NCBI RefSeq assembly: GCF_017356245.1
Contig: NZ_JAFMZZ010000001.1
Coordinates: forward strand, 1,353,961 to 1,417,960
Reading direction: 5' to 3'
Source: Bordetella petrii
GTDB taxonomy: Bacteria > Pseudomonadota > Gammaproteobacteria > Burkholderiales > Burkholderiaceae_B
Length of the DNA stretch: 64,000 nt
Made by a program: the position numbers and the translations under genes. How positions within the stretch are numbered: the stretch's first letter is position 1; each line of letters begins with the position of its first letter. The notes beneath the pieces are model-generated. The model was not told the origin of the DNA, did not search any database, and saw only the letters and a list, made by a program, of their open reading frames with translations. Positions 53,464 through 63,622 of the stretch are shown piece after piece.

Positions 53464-55721
53464 TCCTGGATGATGTCCAGCTTGGCAATGCCCAGCGCCA
53501 GTGTCTTGGCGCCGACGTCGCGAAACTGGATCTGCGCCTGGGCGTCCTGGCCGGATCCGCTCAAGCCGATGATGGTGCCGTCGCCGAACCTGGCATGCCG
53601 CACACCCTGGCCGATACGATACTGCCGATCGCCCACCATGACACCGCTGGTAACGCCGCGCGGCACCCGCGGCGCGATGATGCCGGTGGGCCGGCGTCCG
53701 AAGGCGTCGCCCCGCCCGCTCCAGGCGGCCGACTCGCCGAAGCCCGCATGCGCGTGGGCGGCGCCCGCCCGCGGAGTCAGCCATTTCAGGTGCTGCTCGG
53801 GAATTTCATCGAGAAAGCGCGAGCGCATGGCATAGCGCGTCTGGCCATGCAGCATGCGGCTTTGCGCCAGGCTGAGATACAGGCGCTGGCGCGCCCGCGT
53901 GATCGCCACATACATCAGGCGCCGTTCTTCTTCCAGGCCGGAAGGTTCGAGGATGCTGTTTTCATGGGGAAACAGGCCTTCTTCCAGCCCCGTGATGAAC
54001 ACGGCATCGAACTCCAGCCCCTTGGCCGCGTGCACCGTCATCAGCTGGACGGCGTCCTGGCCGGCCTGGGCCTGGTTGTCGCCGGCCTCGAGCGCGGCAT
54101 GCGCCAGGAAAGCCGCCAGCGGCGTCAGGCCGTCGGGCGGCACGTCGGCGCCCAGGTCGGGCACCTGCCCGGCGGGCAGGCCATCGAAGTTTTCTTCCGA
54201 GGCGAACACCGCCGCGGCGGTGATGAGCTCGTTGAGGTTTTCCAGGCGTTCGGCGCCTTCGCGTTCGGTCTTGTAGTGAGCCACCAGGCCGCTGGCCTCG
54301 AGCATGTGCTCGACCAGTTCGGGCAGGGGCAGCTCGCGCGTGTCGTGGGCCATGCGGCCGATCAGCTGGGCGAACTGGGCCAGATTGGCGCCGCCCTTGC
54401 CCGCCACGCGCGCCACGGCGCCGGCCAGGCTGGTGTCTTGCGCACGGGCCGCGTCGGTAAGCTGTTCGAGCGTGCGCGCGCCGATGCCGCGCGTGGGGAA
54501 ATTCACCACCCGCATCCAGGACGTATCGTCGTCGGGGTTGGCCATCAGGCGCAGATACGCCAGCGCGTGCTTGATTTCCTGGCGTTCGAAAAAGCGCAGC
54601 CCGCCGTACACCTTGTAGGGAATGCCGGCCGAAAACAGCGCATGCTCGAGCACGCGCGACTGGGCGTTGCTGCGGTACAGCACGGCAATCTCGCGGCGCA
54701 GGCTGCCTTCGTTGATCAGCGAGCGCACCTCGTCGACCAGCCATTGCGCCTCGATGCCGTCGGAAGGCTGCTCGATGACGCGCACGGGCTCGCCTTCGCC
54801 CTGTTCGGTCCAGAGGTTCTTGCCCAGCCGCCCGCTGTTGTGGCCGATGAGCGCGTTGGCCGAATCCAGGATGTGGCCGTACGACCGATAGTTCTGCTCG
54901 AGCCGGATGACCGTGCCGCGCGCATATTCGCGCTCGAAATCGGCCATATTGCCGACATTGGCGCCACGGAACGCATAGATGGACTGATCGTCGTCGCCCA
55001 CCGCGAAGATGGACGCCCCGCCGCCGGCCAGCAGCCTCAGCCATTTGTACTGCAGGGTGTTGGTGTCCTGGAACTCGTCGACCAGGATATGCCGGAAGCG
55101 CCGCTGGTAGTGTTCGCGCACCGGCGCGTTGCGCGTCAGCAGCTCGTGCGCGCGCAGCAGCAGTTCGGCGAAATCGACCACGCCTTCGCGCTGGCACTGG
55201 GCCTCGTACAGCTGGTAGATCTCGACCAGGCGGCGGCGGTGGCTGTCGTGGACTTCGACGTCGCCGGGACGCAGGCCGTCTTCCTTGGCGCCGTTGATGA
55301 ACCGCTGCACATCGCGCGGCGGGTATTTTTCATCGTCGATGCCGTTGGCCTTGAGCAGGCGCTTGATGGCGGCCAGCTGGTCGGTGGTGTCGAGAATCTG
55401 GAAGGTTTGCGGCAGGCCCGCGTCGCGGTGATGGGCGCGCAGCATGCGGTTGCACAACCCGTGAAACGTGCCGATCCAGAGGCCGCGCGTATCGATGGGC
55501 AGCATGGCCGACATGCGCGCCAGCATCTCGCGCGCCGCCTTGTTGGTGAAGGTGACTGCCAACAGCCCAAATGGACTGGCCTGGCCGGTTTGAATCAGCC
55601 AGGCCATGCGGGTGGTGAGAACCCGGGTCTTGCCGCTGCCCGCCCCGGCCAGGACCAGGGCATGCTGCGGTTCGAGCGTTACAGCGGCGCGTTGTTCAGG
55701 GTTGAGCTGCTCTAGCATCAT
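53460..55721 (-). CDS. uvrD: DNA helicase II (UvrD/PcrA-like)
   Basis: SF1A 3'-5' DNA helicase, 753 residues, in excision and mismatch repair. Motifs: Walker A AGAGSGKTRVL, DEFQDTN, GDDDQSIYAFRGA, TVHAAKGLEFDAV and VAITRAR. The C-terminal Tudor-like tail GVRHARFGDGTIIG is present. Start ATG overlapping the desaturase stop (ATGA); the next gene overlaps its own stop. It is translated between a desaturase and a chorismate mutase-like gene. Confidence 0.95.
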   Translation of the reverse strand: MMLEQLNPEQRAAVTLEPQHALVLAGAGSGKTRVLTTRMAWLIQTGQASPFGLLAVTFTNKAAREMLARMSAMLPIDTRGLWIGTFHGLCNRMLRAHHRDAGLPQTFQILDTTDQLAAIKRLLKANGIDDEKYPPRDVQRFINGAKEDGLRPGDVEVHDSHRRRLVEIYQLYEAQCQREGVVDFAELLLRAHELLTRNAPVREHYQRRFRHILVDEFQDTNTLQYKWLRLLAGGGASIFAVGDDDQSIYAFRGANVGNMADFEREYARGTVIRLEQNYRSYGHILDSANALIGHNSGRLGKNLWTEQGEGEPVRVIEQPSDGIEAQWLVDEVRSLINEGSLRREIAVLYRSNAQSRVLEHALFSAGIPYKVYGGLRFFERQEIKHALAYLRLMANPDDDTSWMRVVNFPTRGIGARTLEQLTDAARAQDTSLAGAVARVAGKGGANLAQFAQLIGRMAHDTRELPLPELVEHMLEASGLVAHYKTEREGAERLENLNELITAAAVFASEENFDGLPAGQVPDLGADVPPDGLTPLAAFLAHAALEAGDNQAQAGQDAVQLMTVHAAKGLEFDAVFITGLEEGLFPHENSILEPSGLEEERRLMYVAITRARQRLYLSLAQSRMLHGQTRYAMRSRFLDEIPEQHLKWLTPRAGAAHAHAGFGESAAWSGRGDAFGRRPTGIIAPRVPRGVTSGVMVGDRQYRIGQGVRHARFGDGTIIGLSGSGQDAQAQIQFRDVGAKTLALGIAKLDIIQE

Positions 55722-56911
55722 GCCGCGTAGCGGCTCAGGCGAAGGGCGAACTGTTCGAGCCCGGCGATGCCGCTTTGCTGGGCGCGCTGGCACCAGGCCT
55801 GCAGGTCATGCAGCAGCTGCTCGCTGCTGGCGCTGGAGCTTTCCCACAGGCGGCCCAGTTCGCGGCGCATCTGCACCAGCGTGGACAGCGACTGGTTCTG
55901 CGCGATGGCCTGGTCGACCTCGGCGCGCTGCTCGGGCTGCAGGACATCTTCGTTGCTGTGCAGCCAGCGGCGCACGCGCTGCAGGCGCGACACGGCATCG
56001 CCCTGTGCGGGCTTGAGCTTGTCGAGTTCTTCGCGCACGGTCGTCTTGACGATGTCGGCGTAGCGGGCCATGACTTCGTAGCGGTGCGTGATGACGCCCT
56101 GCAGGGTGCGCAGATCGATGGCCTTGGCGCTGGATTCGAGCTTGAGCTTGGGCGCGACCTTCTTGATCTTGGCCAGGCCGAAGAACTTCAGCACGCTGAT
56201 GTAGCACCAGCCGATGTCGAATTCGTACCACTTGGCCGAGAACTTGGCCGAGGTGCCATGGGCATGGTGGTTGTTGTGCAGCTCTTCGCCGCCGATGACG
56301 ATGCCCCACGGGAACACGTTGGTGCTGGTATCGGGGCTGTTGTAGTTGCGGTAGCCCCAGTAGTGGCCGATGCCGTTGACCACGCCGGCCGCCCAGAACG
56401 GGATCCAGGCCATCTGCACGGCCCACACGGTGAGGCCGATGGCGCCGAACAGGGCGACGTCGATGGCCAGCATGATCATCACGCCCATCAGGCTGTGCTT
56501 GGAATACAGGTTGCGCTCGAGCCAGTCGTCGGGGGTGCCGTGGCCGAACTTGGCCATGGTTTCCTTGTTGGCCGATTCAAGGCGGTACAGCTCGGCGCCG
56601 CGGAACAGCACTTTCCAGATGCCGAACAGCATGGGCGAATGGGGGTCGCCCTCTTTTTCGCACTTGGCGTGGTGCTTGCGGTGGATGGCAACCCATTCCT
56701 TCGTGACCATGCCCGTGGTCATCCAGAGCCAGAACCGGAAGAAATGCATGACTGCCGGATGCAGGTCCAGCCCACGGTGCGCTTGGCTGCGGTGCAGGAA
56801 GACCGTGACCGACACGATGGTGACGTGCGTCAGCGCCAGCGTGTACAGGACGATCTGCCACCAGGTAGCCTGGGTAAAGCCCCCGGAAAGGAAGGAGAGG
56901 AATTGATCCAT
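55718..56911 (-). CDS. Fatty acid desaturase (delta-9 type)
   Basis: Membrane di-iron fatty acyl desaturase, 397 residues. Three His boxes: HRSQAH, HRKHH and HNNHH. Hydrophobic stretches form four helices in the first two-thirds; the last ~130 residues form a helical, soluble extension rich in charged residues. The DesA/stearoyl-CoA type is likely, introducing a double bond in membrane lipids. Translated with uvrD (4-base overlap). The soluble tail is longer than in many desaturases. Confidence 0.9.
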   Translation of the reverse strand: MDQFLSFLSGGFTQATWWQIVLYTLALTHVTIVSVTVFLHRSQAHRGLDLHPAVMHFFRFWLWMTTGMVTKEWVAIHRKHHAKCEKEGDPHSPMLFGIWKVLFRGAELYRLESANKETMAKFGHGTPDDWLERNLYSKHSLMGVMIMLAIDVALFGAIGLTVWAVQMAWIPFWAAGVVNGIGHYWGYRNYNSPDTSTNVFPWGIVIGGEELHNNHHAHGTSAKFSAKWYEFDIGWCYISVLKFFGLAKIKKVAPKLKLESSAKAIDLRTLQGVITHRYEVMARYADIVKTTVREELDKLKPAQGDAVSRLQRVRRWLHSNEDVLQPEQRAEVDQAIAQNQSLSTLVQMRRELGRLWESSSASSEQLLHDLQAWCQRAQQSGIAGLEQFALRLSRYAA

Positions 56912-57096
56912 ATAGCTTTTTGCGAGCCTCGCTTGAAGAATGGCAGGCAGTTTAGCCTACCTGGTTTGCTTATGACAGCTTGTTTGCAAAATAGTTTTCA
57001 ATGACAAATCAAGGACTAAGCCCGCATATCGACACGTTTTGGCTGGCAGAATGTGGCCTTTTCCTGACTTGTTACCCCAGTAGGGGCACCGTACCC

Positions 57097-57510
57097 ATGA
57101 TACTGCCGCAGGTCGGCCGAGCAATCTGGCCCCTTTTTTTCTCATGTCTGGGCGTTACAGCCGCGGCGGCGGCCGATATCTCGGCGCAGACTGCCGTCGG
57201 GCAGGACGTGCTGCTGGCCAGCTATTACGAAATCCGCCCGGCGGACTGCCTGGCGCTGCGGCCGCCGCGCGTGCAGATCACCACCCCGCCGCGCCTGGGC
57301 AAGGCGACTGTCGTACATATCCAACAGCAACCCGTGCAGGCGGGCGGACGCTGCGCGACGATGGCCGTGCCGGTGGCCCAGGTACGCTACCGGGCGCGCC
57401 AGCCCGGCACGGACACCCTGGCCTGGCAGGTGCGCTACCAGACGCGCGGCGCCGCCCTGCAGCAGGTCAGCGCCGACGTGCGGGTGCTGCCGGCCCGCCC
57501 TGCCCGCTAG
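57097..57510 (+). CDS. Secreted hypothetical protein
   Basis: A 137-residue protein with an apparent Sec signal peptide (MILPQVGRAIWPLFFSCLGVTAAAAA, likely cut near the AAA-DIS). The mature part, about 110 residues, has two Cys and alternating beta-strand-like segments (VGQDVLLASYYEIRPADCLAL, GTDTLAWQVRYQT), perhaps an Ig-like fold. I do not recognise it. The upstream frame is open but lacks a signal. It converges with the RsmB gene by 4 bases. Confidence 0.65.
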   Translation: MILPQVGRAIWPLFFSCLGVTAAAAADISAQTAVGQDVLLASYYEIRPADCLALRPPRVQITTPPRLGKATVVHIQQQPVQAGGRCATMAVPVAQVRYRARQPGTDTLAWQVRYQTRGAALQQVSADVRVLPARPAR

Positions 57511-59018
57511 GACTGCGCCAGTTCGTCCGGCTGGCCGGCGGCCGCGCCGTCCGCCGGGGCCGCCTCTGCAACCTCGGCCGGCTCGGGCGCTCCGGCCGCT
57601 GCCGCCGCGCCGGCGGTTTCGCCGGCCGGCCTGGCGGCGTTCTTCTTGCGCTCGAACACCGCCGCGAAGAAACCGTCGGTGCCGTGCACGTCGGGACGCA
57701 GCTGCACGTAAGGCCCTTCCAGCTGCAGGTCCGGGCACCGGCTTTCGAGCAAGGCGGCGCCGTCGATCAATTCGAAATCGGGATGCGTGGCCAGGAACTG
57801 CTCGGCCTGCGCCGCGTTTTCTTCGTCCAGCAGGCTGCAGGTGGCATAGACCAGCCGCCCGCCCGGCGCCACGCAGCGCGCGGCGCTGTTCAGGATGCGC
57901 GCCTGCAGAGCGCACAATTCGGCCAGGGCCTCGGGATGCTGGCGCCATTTCAGGTCGGGATTGCGGCGCAGCGTGCCGATACCGCTGCACGGCGCATCGA
58001 CCAGCACGCGCTGGGCCTTGCCGGCCAGCCGCTTGACCCGCGTGTCGTTCTCGCCGTCGATGGCCACCGGCACCACATTGGACAGGCCGCTGCGCGCAAA
58101 GCGCGGCTTGGCCCGGGCCAGGCGGGCGGCCGAGACGTCGAAGGCGTACAGGCGCCCGGTGGAGCGCATCAGCGCCCCCAGCAGCAGGGACTTGCCGCCC
58201 GCGCCGGCGCAGAAGTCGATGATCATTTCACCGCGCCGCGGCCCCACCAGCAGCGCCAGCAGCTGGCTGCCTTCGTCCTGCACTTCGAGGCTGCCGTTTT
58301 CGAACTGCGGCCAACGGTTGACCGCCGGACGGCCCGCCAGCCGGATGCCCCACGGGGAATGCGGGGTGGGCTGGGGATCGAAGCGCGCCGCCGGACTGTC
58401 GACCAGGGCTGCCAGCGCGGCATCGCGCTCGGCCTTGAGCGGGTTGACCCGCAAATCCAGCGGCGCGGGCCGGTTCAATGCCGCCATCAGCGCGTCCGGG
58501 TCATCCAGGCGCCCCAGGCGCTCGTCCAGCCAGTCCGGCATGCTGGCGCGCACCGCGCGCGGCAGCGTGGCCGGGTCGATGCGGCCGACGCGCTGCAGCC
58601 ATTCGTCTTCGGCGGGGTCCAGCCCGTCGCGCAGGGCGGCGGCGCCCAGCGTCGCCGCCAGGCCCAGAATGGCCAGGCGCCGCGACGCCGCCCCGCTGCC
58701 GCTTTCGGACAGCTGCCGGTAGCGGCGCAGGTGCCGCAGTACGTCGTAGACGGCCTCGGCGACTTCGCCCCGGTCGCGGCCACCCAGGGCCGGATGGGCA
58801 CGCAGCCAGTGCGACAGCGCGGCATCGGCGGGATAGCGCCACTGCAGGATTTCGCCCAGCACGCGCTGGACCTGGTCGATGCGGATGACCGCCGGCGGCG
58901 TGCGCGGCTGCGTGGCCGGCCTGCCGGCCGGCGCGCGGCGGGAATCGCCCCGCGCATCGGGCCGCCGCGCGGCGGGCGAACCGGCGCTGCGCGGCCGGGA
59001 AGTGGAATTCTTGCTCAT
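57507..59018 (-). CDS. RsmB/NOP family rRNA cytosine methyltransferase
   Basis: SAM-dependent m5C methyltransferase, 503 residues, probably modifying 16S rRNA. It has an N-terminal NusB-like helical domain (about 40-150), SAM motif DFCAGAGGKSLLLG, catalytic DAPCSGIGTLRRNPD (Cys) and second Cys in YATCSLLDEEN. There is a basic Arg-rich head (residues 1-40) and an Ala/Glu/Pro-rich disordered tail (about 460-503). RsmB is the nearest named family. Confidence 0.88.
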   Translation of the reverse strand: MSKNSTSRPRSAGSPAARRPDARGDSRRAPAGRPATQPRTPPAVIRIDQVQRVLGEILQWRYPADAALSHWLRAHPALGGRDRGEVAEAVYDVLRHLRRYRQLSESGSGAASRRLAILGLAATLGAAALRDGLDPAEDEWLQRVGRIDPATLPRAVRASMPDWLDERLGRLDDPDALMAALNRPAPLDLRVNPLKAERDAALAALVDSPAARFDPQPTPHSPWGIRLAGRPAVNRWPQFENGSLEVQDEGSQLLALLVGPRRGEMIIDFCAGAGGKSLLLGALMRSTGRLYAFDVSAARLARAKPRFARSGLSNVVPVAIDGENDTRVKRLAGKAQRVLVDAPCSGIGTLRRNPDLKWRQHPEALAELCALQARILNSAARCVAPGGRLVYATCSLLDEENAAQAEQFLATHPDFELIDGAALLESRCPDLQLEGPYVQLRPDVHGTDGFFAAVFERKKNAARPAGETAGAAAAAGAPEPAEVAEAAPADGAAAGQPDELAQS

Positions 59019-59086
59019 GATGTTTCCAATCGAAGCCGGGGCATCCGCCCCGGCCAGTCAGACTACCGAAGGTGCGGCGGGCGGCC

Positions 59087-59767
59087 TCAGGCCGCACCGC
59101 CCCCCATGAACAGGCGCTGCGGCTCGCCCTGGACTTCGACGCGCTGGTCGGGCGTCAGGCGCACCCGCCCTTCGGCCAGCCAGCGCACCGCCGCGGGATA
59201 GGCCTGGTGTTCGACCTGCAGCACGCGTTCGGCCAGGGTTTCAGGCGTGTCGCCCCCCAGGACCGGCACGCAGCCTTGCGCGATGATAGGCCCGTGGTCG
59301 AGCACGGGGGTGACGAAATGCACGGTGCAGCCATGCAGGCGCACGCCGGTGGCCAGCGCCTGGGCATGCGTGTGCAGGCCCGGGAACATGGGCAACAGCG
59401 ACGGATGGATATTCACCAGCCGGCCGGCGTAGTGGTTGACGAAGGCCGGCGTCAGCACGCGCATGAACCCGGCCAGCAGCACGTAATCGGGCCGGTACTG
59501 GTCGATTTCGCCGGCCAGCGCCGTGTCAAAGGCCTCGCGGCTGGGGAAATCTTTGTGGTACAGCGCCCCGGTGGCGATGCCCTGCTCGCGCGCCCACTGC
59601 AGCCCGGCCGCGTCGGGCCGGCTGGAAATGACCGCGCAGACCTCGGCGGGCCAGGCCTGGCCGCGGCAAGCCCGCACCAGGGCCTGCATATTGCTGCCCC
59701 GGCCCGATATCAGGATGACCAGGCGGCACGAAGAGGGAGGAGATTCGGGCAAGATGAGATATTCCAA
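59087..59767 (-). CDS. purN: Phosphoribosylglycinamide formyltransferase
   Basis: GAR transformylase that adds formyl from 10-formyl-THF in purine synthesis. About 226 residues if the TTG at 59767 is the start. Motifs: ISGRGSNMQAL, NIHPSLLP and the catalytic Asp in VTPVLDHGPII. The first ~14 residues (rich in Pro and Ser) are unlike other PurN, and the start is uncertain; a shorter start nearer LVILISG is possible. Divergent from ribF by 34 bp. Confidence 0.9.
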   Translation of the reverse strand: MEYLILPESPPSSCRLVILISGRGSNMQALVRACRGQAWPAEVCAVISSRPDAAGLQWAREQGIATGALYHKDFPSREAFDTALAGEIDQYRPDYVLLAGFMRVLTPAFVNHYAGRLVNIHPSLLPMFPGLHTHAQALATGVRLHGCTVHFVTPVLDHGPIIAQGCVPVLGGDTPETLAERVLQVEHQAYPAAVRWLAEGRVRLTPDQRVEVQGEPQRLFMGGGAA

Positions 59768-59801
59768 AGGCGAGCCAACCCAAAATTGTAAACTCTCGGT
59801 C

Positions 59802-60767
59802 GTGAAAACCTCGCTGCACCTCTACCGATCCGCGCCGCCACCCGGGCGGCGCATGCCCTGCGCGCTGACCATCGGCAATTTCGATGGGGTCCACCGCGGC
59901 CACCAGGCCATCCTGGCCCGCGTACGGCAAGCCGCCCGCGAGCGCGGCCTGCTGCCCACCGTCATGACCTTCGAGCCGCACCCGCGCGAATACTTCGCCA
60001 CCCTGAACCAGCGGCCCGAACTGGCGCCCACGCGCATTTCGGGCCTGCGCGACAAGCTCGAGGCGCTGGCCTGCCAGGGCATGTCCCAGGTGGTGATCGA
60101 GCGCTTCAATGCGCGCCTGGCCGACATGTCGGCCAACGCCTTCATCGAAGACCTGCTGGTGGCCGGCCTGCAGACGCGCTGGCTGCTGGTGGGCGAAGAT
60201 TTCCGGTTCGGCCGCAAACGCAGCGGCGACATCGACCTGCTGCGCGAAGCCGGCATGGTGCACGGCTTCGAGGTGCAGACCCTGGCCGACATCACCGATC
60301 GCCACGGCCACCGGGTGTCGAGCTCGGAAGTGCGCACCGCGCTGGCGGTGGGCGACCTGGCGCGGGCGCAGGACTTGCTGGGCCGCCCGTTCCAGATCAG
60401 CGGCCACGTCATCCATGGCCAGAAACTGGGCCGCGCGCTGGGTTTTCCCACGCTGAACCTGCGGGTGGCGCCGCGCTGCGCCGCCCGTTCCGGTATCTAT
60501 GTGGTGCGGACCCACGGCCTGGACGCGCAGCCGCGCCCGGCGGTGGCCAGCCTGGGCGTGCGCCCCACCATCGAAGACCACGGACGCGTGCTGCTCGAGG
60601 CCCACGTGCTCGACGGGCCCGTCGACGCATACGGTAAACTCGTGCGAGTCGAGTTCCTGCACAAACTGCGGGACGAAGAAAAGTTTCCCGATCTCCCATC
60701 CCTGACTGCCGCCATCGCCGAAGACGCGCGAAACGCGCGCGCCTATTTTGCCGTTCATGGACTATAA
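59802..60767 (+). CDS. ribF: Bifunctional riboflavin kinase / FAD synthetase
   Basis: Makes FMN then FAD from riboflavin. 321 residues: N-terminal nucleotidyltransferase ([16 protein letters not shown] with HxGH-like motif, SSSEVRTAL) and C-terminal riboflavin kinase domain ([30 protein letters not shown]). Start is GTG giving [10 protein letters not shown]. Its last 11 bases overlap ileS. Confidence 0.95.
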   Translation: MKTSLHLYRSAPPPGRRMPCALTIGNFDGVHRGHQAILARVRQAARERGLLPTVMTFEPHPREYFATLNQRPELAPTRISGLRDKLEALACQGMSQVVIERFNARLADMSANAFIEDLLVAGLQTRWLLVGEDFRFGRKRSGDIDLLREAGMVHGFEVQTLADITDRHGHRVSSSEVRTALAVGDLARAQDLLGRPFQISGHVIHGQKLGRALGFPTLNLRVAPRCAARSGIYVVRTHGLDAQPRPAVASLGVRPTIEDHGRVLLEAHVLDGPVDAYGKLVRVEFLHKLRDEEKFPDLPSLTAAIAEDARNARAYFAVHGL

Positions 60768-63618
60768 AAAAACCCTCAACCTGCCCGATACCTCTTTCCC
60801 CATGCGGGGCGACCTCGCCAGGCGCGAACCCGCCTGGGTTGCCCAATGGGAAGAAAACCACGTGTATCAGGCCATCCGCGCGGCCAGCCGCGGGCGGCCG
60901 CGCTTCGTGCTGCACGACGGGCCACCGTATGCCAACGGCGACATCCATATCGGCCATGCGGTCAACAAGATCCTGAAAGACATCATCGTCAAGAGCCGCA
61001 ACATGGCCGGCTACGACGCGCACTATGTGCCGGGCTGGGACTGCCACGGCATGCCGATCGAGATCCAGATCGAGAAAAAATTCGGCAAGCACTTGCCCGT
61101 GACCGAAGTGCAGGCCAAGGCGCGCGCCTACGCGCTGGAACAGATCGACCGGCAACGCAAAGACTTCAAGCGCCTGGGCGTACTGGGCGAATGGGACCGC
61201 CCCTACCTGACCATGAACTTCAGCAATGAAGCCAATGAGATCCGGGCGCTGGGCGGCATCCTGCAAAAGGGCTATGTATTCCGCGGCCTGAAGCCGGTGA
61301 ACTGGTGTTTCGACTGCGGCTCGGCGCTGGCCGAAGCCGAGGTGGAATACGCCGACCGCGTCGACCCGGCCGTGGACGTGGCATTCCCGTTCGCCGACAA
61401 GGCGGGCCTGGCGGCCGCCTTCGGCCTGGACGCGGTCGATGACGGCGCGGTGGTCATCTGGACCACCACGCCCTGGACCATCCCGGCCAACCAGGCGCTG
61501 AACGTGCACCCCGAACTGGAATACGCGCTGGTGCGCGTGACGCCGGCGCCGGCCCATGGCCCCCTGCTGCTGCTGGCGCGCGAGCGCGTCGAGGCCTGCC
61601 TGAAGGCCTGGGGCCTGGAAGGCGAGATCATCGCCACCGCCCCCGGCGCCGCGCTGTCCGGCCTGCGCTTCCATCATCCGCTGGCCGCCGCCGATGCCGG
61701 CTATGCCCGCACCTCGCCGATATACCTGGGCGATTACGTGACGCTGGACGCCGGCACCGGCGTGGTGCATTCGGCCCCCGCCTACGGTATTGAAGACTTC
61801 GTGTCGTGCAAGGCGCACGGGCTGGTCGACGACGACATCCTGAATCCCGTGCTGGGCGACGGCAAGTACGCCGACAGCCTGCCGCTGTTCGGCGGGCTGT
61901 CGATCTGGGACGCCAACCCGCGCATCGTCGAAGCCCTGAAGGCGGCCGGCTCGCTGATGGACGTGCAAAAGCTGTCGCACAGCTACATGCACTGCTGGCG
62001 CCACAAGACGCCGGTCATCTATCGCGCCACCAGTCAGTGGTTCGCCGGCATGGACGTCGAGCCGGCCGATGGCGGTCCCACGCTGCGCGAAAGCGCCCTG
62101 GCCGGCATCGACGCCACCGCGTTCTACCCGTCGTGGGGCCGGGCGCGCCTGCATGCCATGATCGCCAACCGGCCCGACTGGACCCTGTCGCGCCAGCGCC
62201 AGTGGGGCGTGCCGATGGCCTTCTTCGTGCACAAAGAAACCGGCGCGCTGCATCCGCGCACCGCCGAATTGCTCGAACAGGTGGCCCAGCGCGTTGAACA
62301 GCACGGCATCGAGGCCTGGCAATCGCTCGACCCGCGCGAGCTCCTGGGCGACGAAGCCGACCAATACGAAAAGAACCGCGACACGCTCGACGTCTGGTTC
62401 GACTCGGGCACCACGCACGCCACCGTGCTGGGCGGCAAAGACCAGGCGCTGGGCGGCTCGCACGGCGCCGAACTGGCCTGGCCGGCCGACCTGTACCTGG
62501 AAGGCTCGGACCAGCACCGCGGCTGGTTCCACTCATCGCTGCTGACCGGCTGCATGCTGTACGGCCAGCCTCCGTACAAGGCGCTGCTGACGCACGGCTT
62601 CGTGGTCGACGGCCAGGGCCGCAAGATGAGCAAATCGGTGGGCAACGTGATCGCCCCGCAGAAAGTGTCCGATTCGCTGGGCGCGGAAATCCTGCGCCTG
62701 TGGGTGGCGTCCACCGATTATTCGGGCGAGCTGTCGATCTCCGACGAAATCCTCAAGCGGGTGGTCGAAGGCTACCGGCGCATCCGCAACACGCTGCGCT
62801 TCCTGCTGGCCAACCTGGCCGACTTCGACGCGGTCAACCAGGCGGTGCCCTACGGCGAGCTGTTTGAAATCGACCGCTACGCGCTGACCATGACCGCGCA
62901 GATGCAGGCCGAAGTGCTGGCCCACTACGAACGCTACGACTTCCACCCCGCCGTGTCGCGCCTGCAGACCTTCTGCTCTGAAGACCTGGGCGCGTTCTAC
63001 CTGGATATCCTCAAAGACCGCCTGTACACCACTGCCGCCGGCAGCCTGGCGCGGCGCTCGGCCCAGACCGCCCTGCTCGACATCACCCAGGCGCTGCTCA
63101 AGCTGATGGCGCCAGTGCTGTCGTTCACCGCCGAAGAAGCCTGGCAGGTGCTGGCGGGCTCGGCCCTGCAGCACCAGGCCGACGTCTCGCGCGCCACGAT
63201 ATTCACCGAGGTCTATCACGCCCTGCCGCCCTATGCCGATGCCGACGCGCTGGCCGCCAAATGGGCGCGCCTGCGCGCCATCCGCGCCGAGGTGCAGCGC
63301 AAGCTCGAAGAAGTGCGCACGGCGGGCGGCATCGGTTCGTCGCTGCAGGCGGAAGTCGACCTGTACGCCGGCGGCGACGACCGCGCGCTGCTGGCCAGCC
63401 TGGGCGACGACCTGCGCTTCGTGCTGATCGTCTCGCGCGCCACCGTCCACCAGGGCGAAGGCGAGCTGCGGGTCGAGATCGCGCCGTCGGCGCACAAGAA
63501 GTGCGAACGCTGCTGGCACTGGCGCCTGGACGTGGGCAGCGACCCCGACCACCCCGAGATCTGCGGCCGCTGCGCAGCCAACCTGTTCGGCTCCGGCGAA
63601 CCGCGCGACAAGGCCTGA
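60757..63618 (+). CDS. ileS: Isoleucyl-tRNA synthetase
   Basis: Class I synthetase, 953 residues, charging tRNA-Ile and editing valine. HIGH motif in [16 protein letters not shown] in RKMSKSVGN, editing domain in the centre, and a C-terminal zinc site with CERCWHW and CGRCAANLF. Start [11 protein letters not shown] overlaps ribF. Immediately followed by lspA. Confidence 0.97.
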   Translation: MDYKKTLNLPDTSFPMRGDLARREPAWVAQWEENHVYQAIRAASRGRPRFVLHDGPPYANGDIHIGHAVNKILKDIIVKSRNMAGYDAHYVPGWDCHGMPIEIQIEKKFGKHLPVTEVQAKARAYALEQIDRQRKDFKRLGVLGEWDRPYLTMNFSNEANEIRALGGILQKGYVFRGLKPVNWCFDCGSALAEAEVEYADRVDPAVDVAFPFADKAGLAAAFGLDAVDDGAVVIWTTTPWTIPANQALNVHPELEYALVRVTPAPAHGPLLLLARERVEACLKAWGLEGEIIATAPGAALSGLRFHHPLAAADAGYARTSPIYLGDYVTLDAGTGVVHSAPAYGIEDFVSCKAHGLVDDDILNPVLGDGKYADSLPLFGGLSIWDANPRIVEALKAAGSLMDVQKLSHSYMHCWRHKTPVIYRATSQWFAGMDVEPADGGPTLRESALAGIDATAFYPSWGRARLHAMIANRPDWTLSRQRQWGVPMAFFVHKETGALHPRTAELLEQVAQRVEQHGIEAWQSLDPRELLGDEADQYEKNRDTLDVWFDSGTTHATVLGGKDQALGGSHGAELAWPADLYLEGSDQHRGWFHSSLLTGCMLYGQPPYKALLTHGFVVDGQGRKMSKSVGNVIAPQKVSDSLGAEILRLWVASTDYSGELSISDEILKRVVEGYRRIRNTLRFLLANLADFDAVNQAVPYGELFEIDRYALTMTAQMQAEVLAHYERYDFHPAVSRLQTFCSEDLGAFYLDILKDRLYTTAAGSLARRSAQTALLDITQALLKLMAPVLSFTAEEAWQVLAGSALQHQADVSRATIFTEVYHALPPYADADALAAKWARLRAIRAEVQRKLEEVRTAGGIGSSLQAEVDLYAGGDDRALLASLGDDLRFVLIVSRATVHQGEGELRVEIAPSAHKKCERCWHWRLDVGSDPDHPEICGRCAANLFGSGEPRDKA

Positions 63619-63622
63619 CACC

